NCBI RefSeq assembly: GCF_900176485.1
Contig: NZ_FWYD01000012.1
Location: 32,859 to 96,858, forward strand
From: Primorskyibacter flagellatus
GTDB taxonomy: Bacteria; Pseudomonadota; Alphaproteobacteria; Rhodobacterales; Rhodobacteraceae
Length of the DNA: 64,000 nt
Direction of reading: 5' to 3'
Positions 34,205 to 45,387 of the stretch are shown here, one piece after another; position 1 is the first letter of the stretch, and each line of letters begins with the position of its first letter. The position numbers were made by a program, and so were the translations under genes. The notes under the pieces were generated by a model that was given only the letters and a program-made list of their open reading frames with translations, did not search any database and had not been told where the DNA came from.

Positions 34205-34227
34205 TCTTCCTCAAAAGGACGTATCTC

Positions 34228-35595
34228 ATGATATCCGAAACATATAATCCGCAGGCTACGCGCCTGCGGGGCTTCTACATGCATGTCGAGCGCTTTCTGG
34301 ACGGAAGCGATACGCCGCGCGCCTATCTCGACCGGTGTCTTGATGAAATCGATCGGCGCGAGGGCGATGTGCGCGCCTTTGTAACGCTGAATATCGATGG
34401 GGCGCGGGCGGCGGCTGATGCGTCGACGGCGCGCTACGCCGCCGGCGCTCCGCTTTCGGAAATTGACGGGATGCCCTTCGGTATCAAGGACTTGTTCGAA
34501 ACCGAGGATATGCCGACCAAATGCGGCAGTTCAATATTCAAGGATAACCACACCGGGCGCGATAGCGCTTTGATCGCGGGCCTGAGAAAGGCGGGCGCAA
34601 TCATTCTTGGCAAGACAGTCACCACTGAATTTGCATTCTACAATCCTGGCCCAACGCGGAATCCGTTCGATCTCGGCCGCACTCCGGGCGGTTCATCAAG
34701 TGGATCAGGCGCGGCTGTTGGTGCGGGGTTTGTGCCTGTGGCCATCGGCAGCCAAGTCGTAGGCTCGCTGATCCGGCCATCCAGCTACAACGCGAATTAC
34801 GGCTTCAAGCCTTCTTTTGGCGCGATCAACCGTGAAGGTGCCTATTCCAATCTCAGCCAGACTTCGCTTGGCACACATGCGGCGACGCTGACCGATGCTT
34901 GGGTCGCCGCACGCGTTGCAACGAAATTCTGTGGCGGCGATCCGGGATATGTGGGCCTGACCGGTGACGTCGCATTGCCGGAGTCTGCGCGTCCGGGACG
35001 CCTTGCCCGGTTCGATAGCGCGGGGTGGGACAAGACATCGCCGGACATTCAAGCGAAATTCGATGCCTTGATCCAGACGCTGTCCTCGGCAGACATTCCG
35101 ATTGCCGGGCGCCAGAACAGCCCTCGGCTGGAAGGTTTCGAGCGGCTGATGACGCCTGCGCTGGACGTGACGAATGACATCTGCGGCTATGAATCTCTAT
35201 GGCCTCTCAAGTATTATCACAGACGCGATCCCGACTCGTTAAGTCAGAACATATCGGCGCGGCTATCGGATTGGGAAAAGATTTCCGCCGATCAGTACGC
35301 GGTACTTCTGGATAAACGACAGGCAATGCGCGCCGCGCATGAGGCGCTCAGCGACGAGTTTACGGCCCTCATCACACTGTCTGCCCCCGGTCCGGCACCC
35401 AAGGGCCACGACTGGACCGGCGATCCCATTTATGCGGTGAACTCCTCTGTCCTCGGGGCTCCGGCCATTAGCCTGCCGTTGCTGGAGGCGGAAGGCATGC
35501 CGCTTGGAATTCAGCTTATCGGTTACCCGCGGAAGGACAGAGAGCTGTTCGCATATGCACGATGGATACTCGACGTATTGGGCCTCAAACCCTGA
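34228..35595 (+). CDS. Amidase signature family hydrolase
   Basis: The 455-residue enzyme has the Ser-cisSer-Lys triad of amidase-signature proteins: K87 ('MPFGIKDLF'), the cis-Ser near S156 in 'GGSSSGSGAAVGAG' and nucleophile S180 in 'IGSQVVGSLIRPSSYN', at the standard 24-residue spacing. The nucleophile loop is unusual: 'GSQVVGSLIRP' in place of the common 'GTDTGGSIRxP'. In this operon it may hydrolyse maleamate to maleate, the step done by the unrelated NicF in Pseudomonas. That role is inferred. Confidence 0.88.
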   Translation: MISETYNPQATRLRGFYMHVERFLDGSDTPRAYLDRCLDEIDRREGDVRAFVTLNIDGARAAADASTARYAAGAPLSEIDGMPFGIKDLFETEDMPTKCGSSIFKDNHTGRDSALIAGLRKAGAIILGKTVTTEFAFYNPGPTRNPFDLGRTPGGSSSGSGAAVGAGFVPVAIGSQVVGSLIRPSSYNANYGFKPSFGAINREGAYSNLSQTSLGTHAATLTDAWVAARVATKFCGGDPGYVGLTGDVALPESARPGRLARFDSAGWDKTSPDIQAKFDALIQTLSSADIPIAGRQNSPRLEGFERLMTPALDVTNDICGYESLWPLKYYHRRDPDSLSQNISARLSDWEKISADQYAVLLDKRQAMRAAHEALSDEFTALITLSAPGPAPKGHDWTGDPIYAVNSSVLGAPAISLPLLEAEGMPLGIQLIGYPRKDRELFAYARWILDVLGLKP

Positions 35596-35618
35596 AGATA
35601 TGACACTGGAGAATAACA

Positions 35619-36359
35619 ATGACCACTTACCGCATCGGCCAGATCGTGCCCAGCTCAAACACCACCATGGAGACCGAGATCCCCGCAATGCTGCGTGCGC
35701 GTGAAGCGATCCTGCCGGACCGTTTTACCCTTCATTCCAGCCGGATGCGCATGAAAAAAGTGACAAAGGAAGAGCTTGCGGCCATGGATGCGGACAGTGA
35801 CCGCTGCGCGCTTGAGCTTTCGGATGCCAAGGTTGATGTGCTGGGATATGCCTGCCTGGTGGCGATCATGTCGATGGGCAAGGGATACCACCTGACATCG
35901 CAGGACAGGCTCCACCGGGTGACCGTGGACAACGGCGCGCCCGCCCCCGTTATTACCAGCGCTGGGGCGCTCGTCGATGGGCTGCATGAGATGGGTGCCA
36001 AAAAAATTGCGCTTATCTGCCCGTATATGAAGCCGTTGGCACAATTGGTGATCGACTACATCGAAGATCAGGGTATCGAGGTTGAGGATTCCATCGCGCT
36101 GGAAATACCCGATAATATTGAGGTCGGCCGTCGCGATCCGGCTGCGCCTGCAGAGATCGCGGCAGGTCTGAAGACCGCAAACGTTGATGTGATCGTGGCG
36201 TCTGCATGCGTTCAGATGCCATCGCTCGCATCGCTGCCGCTAATAGAAGCGAAATACGGGTTGCCCAGTGTCTCGGCAGCGGCCTGTACGACGCATTTCA
36301 TGCTGAAATCGCTTGGGCTAGATCCAACGGCTCCGAATGCGGGCGCGATTCTTTCCTGA
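35619..36359 (+). CDS. Maleate cis-trans isomerase (NicE-like, Asp/Glu racemase superfamily)
   Basis: The 246-residue protein matches maleate isomerases. It opens 'YRIGQIVPSSNTTMETEIP' and has the two catalytic cysteines at C79 ('LGYACLVAIMSMG') and C197 ('VASACVQMPSL'), plus the C-terminal 'GLPSVSAAACTTHFML'. It converts maleate to fumarate, feeding the TCA cycle, and would be the last step of a nicotinate-type lower pathway. The gene follows the amidase by 23 bases with its own CTGGAGAA site. Confidence 0.9.
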   Translation: MTTYRIGQIVPSSNTTMETEIPAMLRAREAILPDRFTLHSSRMRMKKVTKEELAAMDADSDRCALELSDAKVDVLGYACLVAIMSMGKGYHLTSQDRLHRVTVDNGAPAPVITSAGALVDGLHEMGAKKIALICPYMKPLAQLVIDYIEDQGIEVEDSIALEIPDNIEVGRRDPAAPAEIAAGLKTANVDVIVASACVQMPSLASLPLIEAKYGLPSVSAAACTTHFMLKSLGLDPTAPNAGAILS

Positions 36360-36512
36360 TATCACAACTGGCCGGATGCAAAGCCGATCAGAGTATTGCG
36401 TGAATAATCCAGTCAACAACGGTCGGCGCCGGGACCGGCGCGACCGGTCTTAACAGGCCGCTGCAACTGCCCGAATGCCGTGGACGGTACGCCCTCGAAC
36501 TATGGATCCAAT

Positions 36513-37541
36513 ATGACCAACCAACAGCCCTCGCTGCGCGATTCCAACAGAATGTTCGGCTGGACAGCTGTTTTCCCAACTGCGGAAATATGGAAAGGCA
36601 TTGCTGTCGCACTTTTGATCGCGGCGGCATCGACGTTCCTGTCAGAGCATTACGGTGTTCCGAAAATGCTGTTTGCCCTGCTCATTGGTCTGTCGTTGGG
36701 TTTTTTGTCGGACGTCCCCGCACTCGAACCCGGCTTGTCCTTCTCGGCGAGGACCGTGCTGCGTATCGGGGTCGGCCTCTTGGGGGCGCAGTTGGGGCTC
36801 AGTCAGGTGCAGGCGCTGGGAATCGCGTCAGTGGGCGGCATAGTCGCGCTAGTTATGACAACCATCCTGTGCGGAGTGGCGCTTTCATATCTGTTCGGTC
36901 GTAAAGCGGTCTTTGGCATTCTGTCCGGCGGCTCGGTAGCAATTTGCGGCGCGTCTGCCGCGCTGGCGCTTTCTTCCGTTCTACCGAGGCATCCAAGTCG
37001 GGATAAGGATACCGTTCTAGTGGTCATCACTGTCACCGTCCTGTCAACCATGGCCATGGTGCTATATCCGGTCCTGTTTCAGGCTCTCGGCTACAGCGAT
37101 GTCCAGACTGGGTTTCTCCTTGGAGCTACAATTCATGACGTCGCGCAGGTTGTGGGTGCGGGCTACTCCATAAACGACGAAGTCGGCATCGCCGCCACCG
37201 TGGTCAAGATGCTGCGTGTTGCCATGTTGCCCCTGATCCTGATCGCAGTTCATTTTTGGTTCCGTAACAGCCAGACCGGTAAGTTGGCCTTTCCATGGTT
37301 TCTTCTCGCCTTTGTGTTTCTGGCAATCGTAAGATCGGTTTTTGATATACCCGAATCTGTGGTTCAGTTTCTGTCGGCCATGTCACAATGGATGATGGTG
37401 GCGGCAATTTCTGCAATTGGCGTGCGATCGAACCTGAGGGCAGTCTTGAATGTTCAACCTTATCTTTTCTTCATTCTCATTTCCGAAACTTTGTTCCTTC
37501 TTGTTGGCGCAACCGTGTTCAGTAGCTATTTTATTGATTGA
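36513..37541 (+). CDS. YeiH-family putative sulfate exporter (UPF0324)
   Basis: The 342-residue membrane protein has about ten helices and the YeiH motifs 'LRIGVGLLGAQLGLSQV', 'LSGGSVAICGASAALALSSVL', 'GFLLGATIHDVAQVVGAGYSI' and 'VVKMLRVAMLPLILIAVHF'. Family members often accompany sulfonate degradation and are thought to export sulfate or sulfite, but many are uncharacterised. It is the last plus-strand gene of this block, 153 bases after the maleate isomerase. Neither this ATG nor the GTG at 36480 has a good ribosome site, so the start is uncertain. It converges on the sigma54 activator gene. Confidence 0.85.
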   Translation: MTNQQPSLRDSNRMFGWTAVFPTAEIWKGIAVALLIAAASTFLSEHYGVPKMLFALLIGLSLGFLSDVPALEPGLSFSARTVLRIGVGLLGAQLGLSQVQALGIASVGGIVALVMTTILCGVALSYLFGRKAVFGILSGGSVAICGASAALALSSVLPRHPSRDKDTVLVVITVTVLSTMAMVLYPVLFQALGYSDVQTGFLLGATIHDVAQVVGAGYSINDEVGIAATVVKMLRVAMLPLILIAVHFWFRNSQTGKLAFPWFLLAFVFLAIVRSVFDIPESVVQFLSAMSQWMMVAAISAIGVRSNLRAVLNVQPYLFFILISETLFLLVGATVFSSYFID

Positions 37542-37599
37542 AGGTTAATCCCGCCGAGTTTGATGATCCAACGCCGGATGCTCTCGTAAGATATCCAGC

Positions 37600-39567
37600 T
37601 CAGTTCTTTCGAATATGATACCGCTTCATCTTGCGGTATAGGGTCGGCCGGGAAATTCCCAAGACATGCGCAACCTTGGTCAGGTTGCCGTTCTCGGAAA
37701 TGATCGTCCGCCGAATGGCGCTGGCCTCAATGCTCTCCAGATCTCCGGAATGGCCGCGAAGGATGTGTTCCAATGCGTCCTCGTCATCGTTCTCGAAATC
37801 GTCGAGGATCTCCGGAGGAAGGTCGCGCTCTGTCACGACGTTGTCGGTCTTAATCAGATAGAAACGGTGCATGACATTTCGCAACTCCCGGACGTTGCCG
37901 GGCCATTGATACCCGGCCAGCAACTCAAGCACCTTATCGGTAAAGACCATCGGAGGCTGTCCAGTCTGTTCGGAAAAATGCTCTGAAAAGTGGTGGACAA
38001 GCTCCAGAATATCATTGCCACGTTCACGAAGGGGAGGCACTTCGATGGTCATCAGGCTTATACGGTAGAACAGATCGCGCCGAAAATTTCCCTTCTCGAT
38101 TTCAGTGCGCAAGTTGCGGTTGGTCATCGCAACCAACCGGACGTCGACTGGACGCCTTTGACTGTCCCCGACCCGGTAGATCGCGCGCTGTTCCAAGGCC
38201 CGCAGCAGATAGGGCTGAAGCTCGATTGGCATATCGCCAACTTCGTCAAGACAAAGAACGCCTTTGTTGGCAAGTTCGAATTTACCGGCGCGACCGCCGC
38301 GCGCGGCACCGGTAAAGGCACCATCAACATAGCCAAACAACTCTGCGCCGATCAGATCGCTCGAAATTGCAGCACAGTTGACTGGTACATAGGGGGCAGC
38401 CGCCCCCGGAAGTTGACTGTGGATCAGGCGGGCAAACAGTTCTTTCCCGACCCCGGTTTCACCATGGATCAGAACCGACACGTTGGCCATCGCAGCACGT
38501 TCCGCAAGGCTGATCGCATCGACCATCTTGGGCGAAGAACCGACGATCTGAGACTGAACCTCTGAAACGTTGATGCGCGGCTTGATCTTGTAGGCCTCGT
38601 TGGGGCCTTTCTGGAGCTTCGCCCCATCTTTCAAGAAAACAGCCACCCCCCGAAAGACACCTTCGAGATTCAGTCTCTCGATGCCCTGCGTTTCAATACT
38701 CAGAGGCAGGAAATTCGGAATTTCCTGATCTGACAATCCTTCTAGTTTCGGCAAGAGCTTGTGACCGACTGACAGTTCTTTAGTGCGCCGTAGCACATCG
38801 GTTTCCAGCCCCCGACGGAACAACACCCGTCCTGTCTGATCCACCAGAATGACGCTGTCATGGGCGCGGCTGTGGTTCGACATGATAAAGGCTTCGAGCA
38901 ACTGCGTACGTTCAACCTGCCTCTGTTCAGCCAGCGCGATCTCGATTTCGCGCGCGGTCGCCAGTACCAGGGCCACATTATGCTGTCTGAAAATCTGCGG
39001 TGGCCCCGAAAGATCCACCACCCCGATAATTGCTTGCGTAAGTGGATCGTAGATCGGCGCGCCCGCACAGGTCCACGATTGCACGCCTGCCACAAAGTGT
39101 TCGGACGCATGAACATAGGTCGGTTTACCGGTCTTCAGCACAGTGCCAATGCCGTTGGTTCCGATTATGTTCTCATTCCAGTCACCACCAATTTCCAGGT
39201 GAATGCCCTGCCCCTCATCCAGCACCTCTTCGTCGCCAATTGCATCAATGATCACACCCTGATCATCTGCAAGAATCAGAATGGTTCTGGCTTCTGTCAG
39301 ATGCGGTTCAAGCCGTTTGAACGCGGCCGAGGCCGCCTGTCGCAACGCAGCGTTCCGTTCGCGACGCAGGTAAAGTTGGTTCTCGTCCAGGATTTTGTGC
39401 GAGGCCGGGCCCTCGACAGCGACACCCAGCTGTCTGCTGCGCTTCCAGGAATCGAGAATTTCATCACGAACCGCGGGGGGTCGTTCGTCACCGTCCTCGC
39501 TTGAAGAAACGAAACGTTCCCAAGCCTCTCGTGTGTAGGAATCCGAATAGCTGGAGTTTTTAGACAA
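37600..39567 (-). CDS. Sigma54-dependent activator (AcoR/MimR type)
   Basis: The 655-residue regulator has an N-terminal GAF-type sensory region ('EARTILILADDQGVIIDAIGDEE', 'NENIIGTNGIGTVLKTGKP', 'AGAPIYDPLTQAIIGVVDLSG'). An AAA+ domain follows with Walker A 'GETGVGKELFARLIH' and the sigma54-contact motif 'GAFTGA' in 'VDGAFTGAARGG', and then a Fis-type HTH ('LTKVAHVLGISRPTLYRKMK'). AcoR-type proteins of this architecture (MimR) activate binuclear-iron monooxygenase operons in mycobacteria. It is the promoter-distal member of the minus-strand run that begins with the hydroxylase gene. The paired dyads at 54862 and 54895 are its likely targets. Confidence 0.92.
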   Translation of the reverse strand: MSKNSSYSDSYTREAWERFVSSSEDGDERPPAVRDEILDSWKRSRQLGVAVEGPASHKILDENQLYLRRERNAALRQAASAAFKRLEPHLTEARTILILADDQGVIIDAIGDEEVLDEGQGIHLEIGGDWNENIIGTNGIGTVLKTGKPTYVHASEHFVAGVQSWTCAGAPIYDPLTQAIIGVVDLSGPPQIFRQHNVALVLATAREIEIALAEQRQVERTQLLEAFIMSNHSRAHDSVILVDQTGRVLFRRGLETDVLRRTKELSVGHKLLPKLEGLSDQEIPNFLPLSIETQGIERLNLEGVFRGVAVFLKDGAKLQKGPNEAYKIKPRINVSEVQSQIVGSSPKMVDAISLAERAAMANVSVLIHGETGVGKELFARLIHSQLPGAAAPYVPVNCAAISSDLIGAELFGYVDGAFTGAARGGRAGKFELANKGVLCLDEVGDMPIELQPYLLRALEQRAIYRVGDSQRRPVDVRLVAMTNRNLRTEIEKGNFRRDLFYRISLMTIEVPPLRERGNDILELVHHFSEHFSEQTGQPPMVFTDKVLELLAGYQWPGNVRELRNVMHRFYLIKTDNVVTERDLPPEILDDFENDDEDALEHILRGHSGDLESIEASAIRRTIISENGNLTKVAHVLGISRPTLYRKMKRYHIRKN

Positions 39568-39667
39568 TGTTTGACCCTCTTGCTTTTCGACATAGGCTGC
39601 CAGTCCTGTACCTTGGCCGAGGAAAATTATCCTTCTGATTCACTTCATTGAAAGTGAAGAGAGGTGC

Positions 39668-40159
39668 TTAGACAGCACCTTCCGGGACAAGCACAGCCTC
39701 CAGAGCCGCCGCAAGATCGTCCGTCGTGAACTCGGCAGAGAGTTCTCGATGATCGAGATGGCCAATCAAAGCAAGAATTTCGTCGCTGACGGGCGTAAAA
39801 AAACCGTTTTCCTTTGTGGCCAGAACGAATGTTTTTGTCAGGTAATTGCCGCGAACTTCACCCAGCATCTCAAGCTGGCGCGCGGTAGATTTGTCCACCA
39901 GCACCACGCGATTGTTCACGCTGATTTTGACATAGGGCACTGGCGCGTCCACACTCGGCCTTGCTTTGAGATCATGTATGATCAGGCCATCCGGCTTTGG
40001 GGGCTCTTTTCGTCGCGCCTGCTCGGCCTGATTTCTTGAATAGCCGCCATTGGTAAGTTGGTCCGCCAGTTTACGGATCGTACCCGCGTTTTCAGACATG
40101 ATGCGTTTGGCCTTCACGTCTTCTAAACGCGGACCATCCCGCTTTGAAAAAATGTCCAC
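39668..40159 (-). CDS. Conserved-looking protein of unknown function in the monooxygenase island
   Basis: The 163-residue protein has a basic, helical N-terminal third ('RKLADQLTNGGYSRNQAEQARR', HTH-like in feel). A compact domain follows ('YVKISVNNRVVLVDKSTARQLEMLGEVRGNYLTKTFVLATKENGFFTPVSDEIL'). I do not recognise it. It lies between katG and the sigma54 activator, transcribed in the same direction with a GGGAGGAG site. A nested dyad region lies just upstream of it, so it probably has its own promoter. A DNA-binding or chaperone-like accessory role is possible but not shown. Confidence 0.6.
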   Translation of the reverse strand: MDIFSKRDGPRLEDVKAKRIMSENAGTIRKLADQLTNGGYSRNQAEQARRKEPPKPDGLIIHDLKARPSVDAPVPYVKISVNNRVVLVDKSTARQLEMLGEVRGNYLTKTFVLATKENGFFTPVSDEILALIGHLDHRELSAEFTTDDLAAALEAVLVPEGAV

Positions 40160-40180
40160 TTGGATCTCCTCCCGATGCAG

Positions 40181-40231
40181 AACCTACCAATAAAGTCCCT
40201 CGATTTCTATTATTAATAGGTCGAGTAGGTT
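40181..40231. promoter_or_regulatory. Nested inverted repeats upstream of the 39668-40159 gene
   Basis: AACCTAC (40181-40187) is repeated in inverted form as GTAGGTT (40225-40231). Inside lies CTCGA (40199-40203) / TCGAG (40221-40225) around an AT-rich CTATTATTAATAG-like core. The arrangement looks like a regulator-binding region or cruciform about 22 bases upstream of the gene start. The rest of the 246-base gap to katG shows no gene. Confidence 0.4.
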
Positions 40232-40405
40232 GTTCTGTTTTGTGTCAAACTTCGAACTCAGGCCCGTTGCGCCCACGACATACACGTTTGTTTTTAAATT
40301 ATAATTCAGCGTACTAGGTAAACCTATGCAATCGAGGCCGGAGAACCGGCCTACGATTATTTCAATATTATGACGGCGTCTACGCAGACATCATGCGCTC
40401 TTGTT

Positions 40406-42718
<2,313 letters not shown>

Positions 42719-42732
42719 TCAAAGCGCTCTTT

Positions 42733-44304
42733 TCAGAGAGTGTTCTTGCTTAATTCAGCCGCGATGAAGTCAGCCTGCCGGATTGCCAAAGCCACAATCG
42801 TCAGCGTCGGGTTTTCCGCAGCACCACTGGTGAACTGGCTGCCATCGGACACAAACAGATTGGAAATATCGTGCGTTTGTCCGTGGCGGTTGACCACCCC
42901 GTCACGCGGGTCTTCCGACATTCGATTGGTGCCCAGATTATGCGTCGACGGATAGGGCGGCGTCGGAAAAACCCGCGTGGCGCCGACCGCTTCGTAGACC
43001 GCTATACCCTGCTTATAGGCGTGATTGCGCATCGCGACATCGTTGGGGTGATCGTCGAAATGCACATCTGCGACGGCCAACCCGTGCTGGTCGGTCACAT
43101 CCGGGTTCAGCGTAATGCGGTTGGTTTCCTGCGGCATGTCTTCACCGACGATCCACATTCCGGCCATGTTTTCATAGTGATCCAGCGCCGTGGTAAATTC
43201 GCGCCCCCATGCACCGGGGTCAAGGAACGCCGCCATGAACGGCAGGCCAAGCGACAGTGTTTCAAGCTCGTACCCGCCGACAAATCCGCGCGATGGATCA
43301 TTCTTGGCTTCGTCCTGAATGATGCCCGCCATTGTCGTGCCACGCCACATACGCACCGGCTGATCGAAGACCGCGTAAACCGACCCGGTCACATGGCGCA
43401 TATAGTTGCGACCCACCTGCCCCGAGCTGTTGGCAAGCCCGTCAGGGAACATCGAAGAGGCCGAATTCAACAGCAACCGCGGGCTTTCAATCGAGTTGCC
43501 TGCGACACAGACCACCCGCGCCCGTTGCTCTTGTTGATTGCCATCTGCATCCACATAGACAACGCTTGTGACCTTGCCCTGCTCGTTATGCTCGATCCGC
43601 ATGACGTGGCAGCGATCCCGCACTTCCAGATTTCCCGTCGCTTCGCCTCGGGGAATGTCGGTATAGGCTGAGGACCACTTGGCACCCCATTTACACCCCT
43701 GAAAACAAAACCCCGTCTGCTGGCACGCCAACCGATCGTCATTATCGGCAGAGTTGATCGCCATACGTCCGGTATGGACTTCTTCATACCCCAGCGCCTT
43801 GGCACCTTTCTCGAAAACCTTGTAGTTGTTGCTGCCCGGCAGGCCAGCGCGGCCGCCGGTGCGGGTCACGCCCAGCTTGTCTTCGGCTTTGGTATAATAA
43901 TCGTCCATCTCGCGCGGGTCGATTGGCCAATCCAGAAGGTTCGCGCCTTCTATATCGCCATACGTCGTGCGGGGTTTCCATTCGTGATCCTGAAACCGTA
44001 GCGACGCGCCCGCCCAATGGGTCGTGGTGCCGCCAACCGCCTTGACGATCCAGGCCGGCAGGCCAGAGAAATCCTTGGCCACGCGCCAATCACCGGATGT
44101 GGTGCGCGGATCGGTCCAGGCAAGCTGGCCGAAACTGTCCCATTCGTCGTTGATATAATCCTCGGGCATATAGCGCCCGCCCGCTTCCAACGCGACGACT
44201 GAAACGCCCTTTTGGGCAAGCTCGTTGGCAAGAACGCCGCCGCCGGCGCCGGTTCCGATGATAACAACCACGTTGTCGTCATTCATGTCAAATGGTGCAC
44301 TCAT
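42733..44304 (-). CDS. GMC family FAD oxidoreductase (membrane dehydrogenase type)
   Basis: The 523-residue flavoprotein opens with the FAD motif 'VVVIIGTGAGGGVLANELAQKG' and has the GMC segment 'VKAVGGTTTHWAGASLRF' near residue 90. 'CVAGNSIESPRLLLNSASS' and the C-terminal 'LFVSDGSQFTSGAAENPTLT' follow. This form pairs with a small Tat-exported subunit, as in gluconate 2-dehydrogenase and related periplasmic alcohol dehydrogenases, and such a subunit is encoded 12 bases upstream. It probably oxidises an alcohol formed by the monooxygenase pathway and passes electrons to the respiratory chain. No cytochrome subunit gene is seen. Confidence 0.9.
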   Translation of the reverse strand: MSAPFDMNDDNVVVIIGTGAGGGVLANELAQKGVSVVALEAGGRYMPEDYINDEWDSFGQLAWTDPRTTSGDWRVAKDFSGLPAWIVKAVGGTTTHWAGASLRFQDHEWKPRTTYGDIEGANLLDWPIDPREMDDYYTKAEDKLGVTRTGGRAGLPGSNNYKVFEKGAKALGYEEVHTGRMAINSADNDDRLACQQTGFCFQGCKWGAKWSSAYTDIPRGEATGNLEVRDRCHVMRIEHNEQGKVTSVVYVDADGNQQEQRARVVCVAGNSIESPRLLLNSASSMFPDGLANSSGQVGRNYMRHVTGSVYAVFDQPVRMWRGTTMAGIIQDEAKNDPSRGFVGGYELETLSLGLPFMAAFLDPGAWGREFTTALDHYENMAGMWIVGEDMPQETNRITLNPDVTDQHGLAVADVHFDDHPNDVAMRNHAYKQGIAVYEAVGATRVFPTPPYPSTHNLGTNRMSEDPRDGVVNRHGQTHDISNLFVSDGSQFTSGAAENPTLTIVALAIRQADFIAAELSKNTL

Positions 44305-44316
44305 AGCGTGTCCCCC

Positions 44317-44841
44317 TCAAAGCCAATTGATGTCGTCAAAGCCGCGGTCGATGTAACCGCCCTTGGAAAAGCTTTCGCCCTCGTAGCCGAAAATCGGCCA
44401 GATCGCCTTTTGGTTATAAAGACCGGTCACCAGCCCGCCGCGGATTTGCTGGAAGAACGCGCTGTCTTCCATGCCGCGCAGCAGATCAACGCGGTCGCGT
44501 TCCCAGCCGACATCAATGTAGTTGGCAAATCCGATGCCCTTGGCCGCTTCGTTCAGCTCGGCGATGCCGACCTCGATCCCTTCAGCGGCGTCGGCGCTGT
44601 CATATCCTTTGACGGCAACGGCATAGTATTCATCCGAAACCTGATCATGCGGATAGATGTCCCGCGCCAGTTGGATCAGCGTGGCCATCGTTTCGGGCTT
44701 CAGGTGTTCGACTTCAACTGCCCAGTTGGCGGCCGTGGCTTGGCCCGCCACGAAGCCGCTCCCGATTGCGAAACTGGCACCGAACATCGCGCTTTTTGAC
44801 AGCAGCTGGCGTCGCGTCATGGCTTGCTTTCGAATTGACAT
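44317..44841 (-). CDS. Gluconate 2-dehydrogenase subunit 3 family protein (Tat signal)
   Basis: The 174-residue protein starts at 44841 behind GGGAGGA. It has a twin-arginine signal ('MTRRQLLSKSAMFGASFAIGSG'). The mature region 'LKPETMATLIQLARDIYPHDQVSDEYYAVAVKGYD' is the family hallmark. Such subunits escort the co-folded GMC flavoprotein through the Tat system and anchor it in the periplasm. It lies 12 bases upstream of the GMC gene in the same operon. Confidence 0.9.
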   Translation of the reverse strand: MSIRKQAMTRRQLLSKSAMFGASFAIGSGFVAGQATAANWAVEVEHLKPETMATLIQLARDIYPHDQVSDEYYAVAVKGYDSADAAEGIEVGIAELNEAAKGIGFANYIDVGWERDRVDLLRGMEDSAFFQQIRGGLVTGLYNQKAIWPIFGYEGESFSKGGYIDRGFDDINWL

Positions 44842-44869
44842 GATATCCTCCCTTATTTTTGGTTAGCGT

Positions 44870-45265
44870 TTACTGGTATCGACCCGCCCGCTGCAAAACC
44901 TCGATTTCGTAGCCATCGGGGTCTTTCACAAAGAAAAAGCGGGCAAGTTTTTTGCCGTCTTTCTTGAGGTCCACGAGCTTTCGCGGCGCGAAGCCCGCGG
45001 CCTCAAAGCGGGCATGTTCGGCGTCAACATCCTCGACGCTGAACGCAAGATGCCCGTAGCCGTTGCCCAGATCATAAGGCTCTGTCGTGTCCTTGTTTAT
45101 CGTCAGTTCAAGTTCGAACGCGGCTTCGTCGTTGGACAGGTAGACCAGTGTGAAACCGTCGAAATCGATCCGTTCGGCAACCCCGAGGCCAAAAGCCTCG
45201 CGGTAGAAAGCCACCGAACGTTCTTCATCAAGCACACGGATCATGGAATGAATTGCTTTGGCCAT
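44870..45265 (-). CDS. VOC family glyoxalase I-like protein
   Basis: The 131-residue protein is a compact glyoxalase I-type fold: 'HSMIRVLDEERSVAFYREAFGL' (metal His near residue 6), 'FELELTINKD' (Glu), 'GHLAFSVEDVDAEHARFEAAGF' (His) and 'FFVKDPDGYEIEVLQR' (Glu). All four usual metal ligands are present. It could detoxify methylglyoxal by the glutathione route, which would fit a pathway that goes from propane or acetone to acetol. It sits between the alcohol dehydrogenase and the GMC pair. Confidence 0.88.
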   Translation of the reverse strand: MAKAIHSMIRVLDEERSVAFYREAFGLGVAERIDFDGFTLVYLSNDEAAFELELTINKDTTEPYDLGNGYGHLAFSVEDVDAEHARFEAAGFAPRKLVDLKKDGKKLARFFFVKDPDGYEIEVLQRAGRYQ

Positions 45266-45387
45266 ATTGGTCCTCTGAAGTTTTAGACATCGGCGCCTTG
45301 TGGCGCGCTGGAAAAGATCCGCCCCAGGGCGTGTGCATCAGACATGGCCGACAGACCGTCGATGCACCGCGCGACCACAGCGGAATC

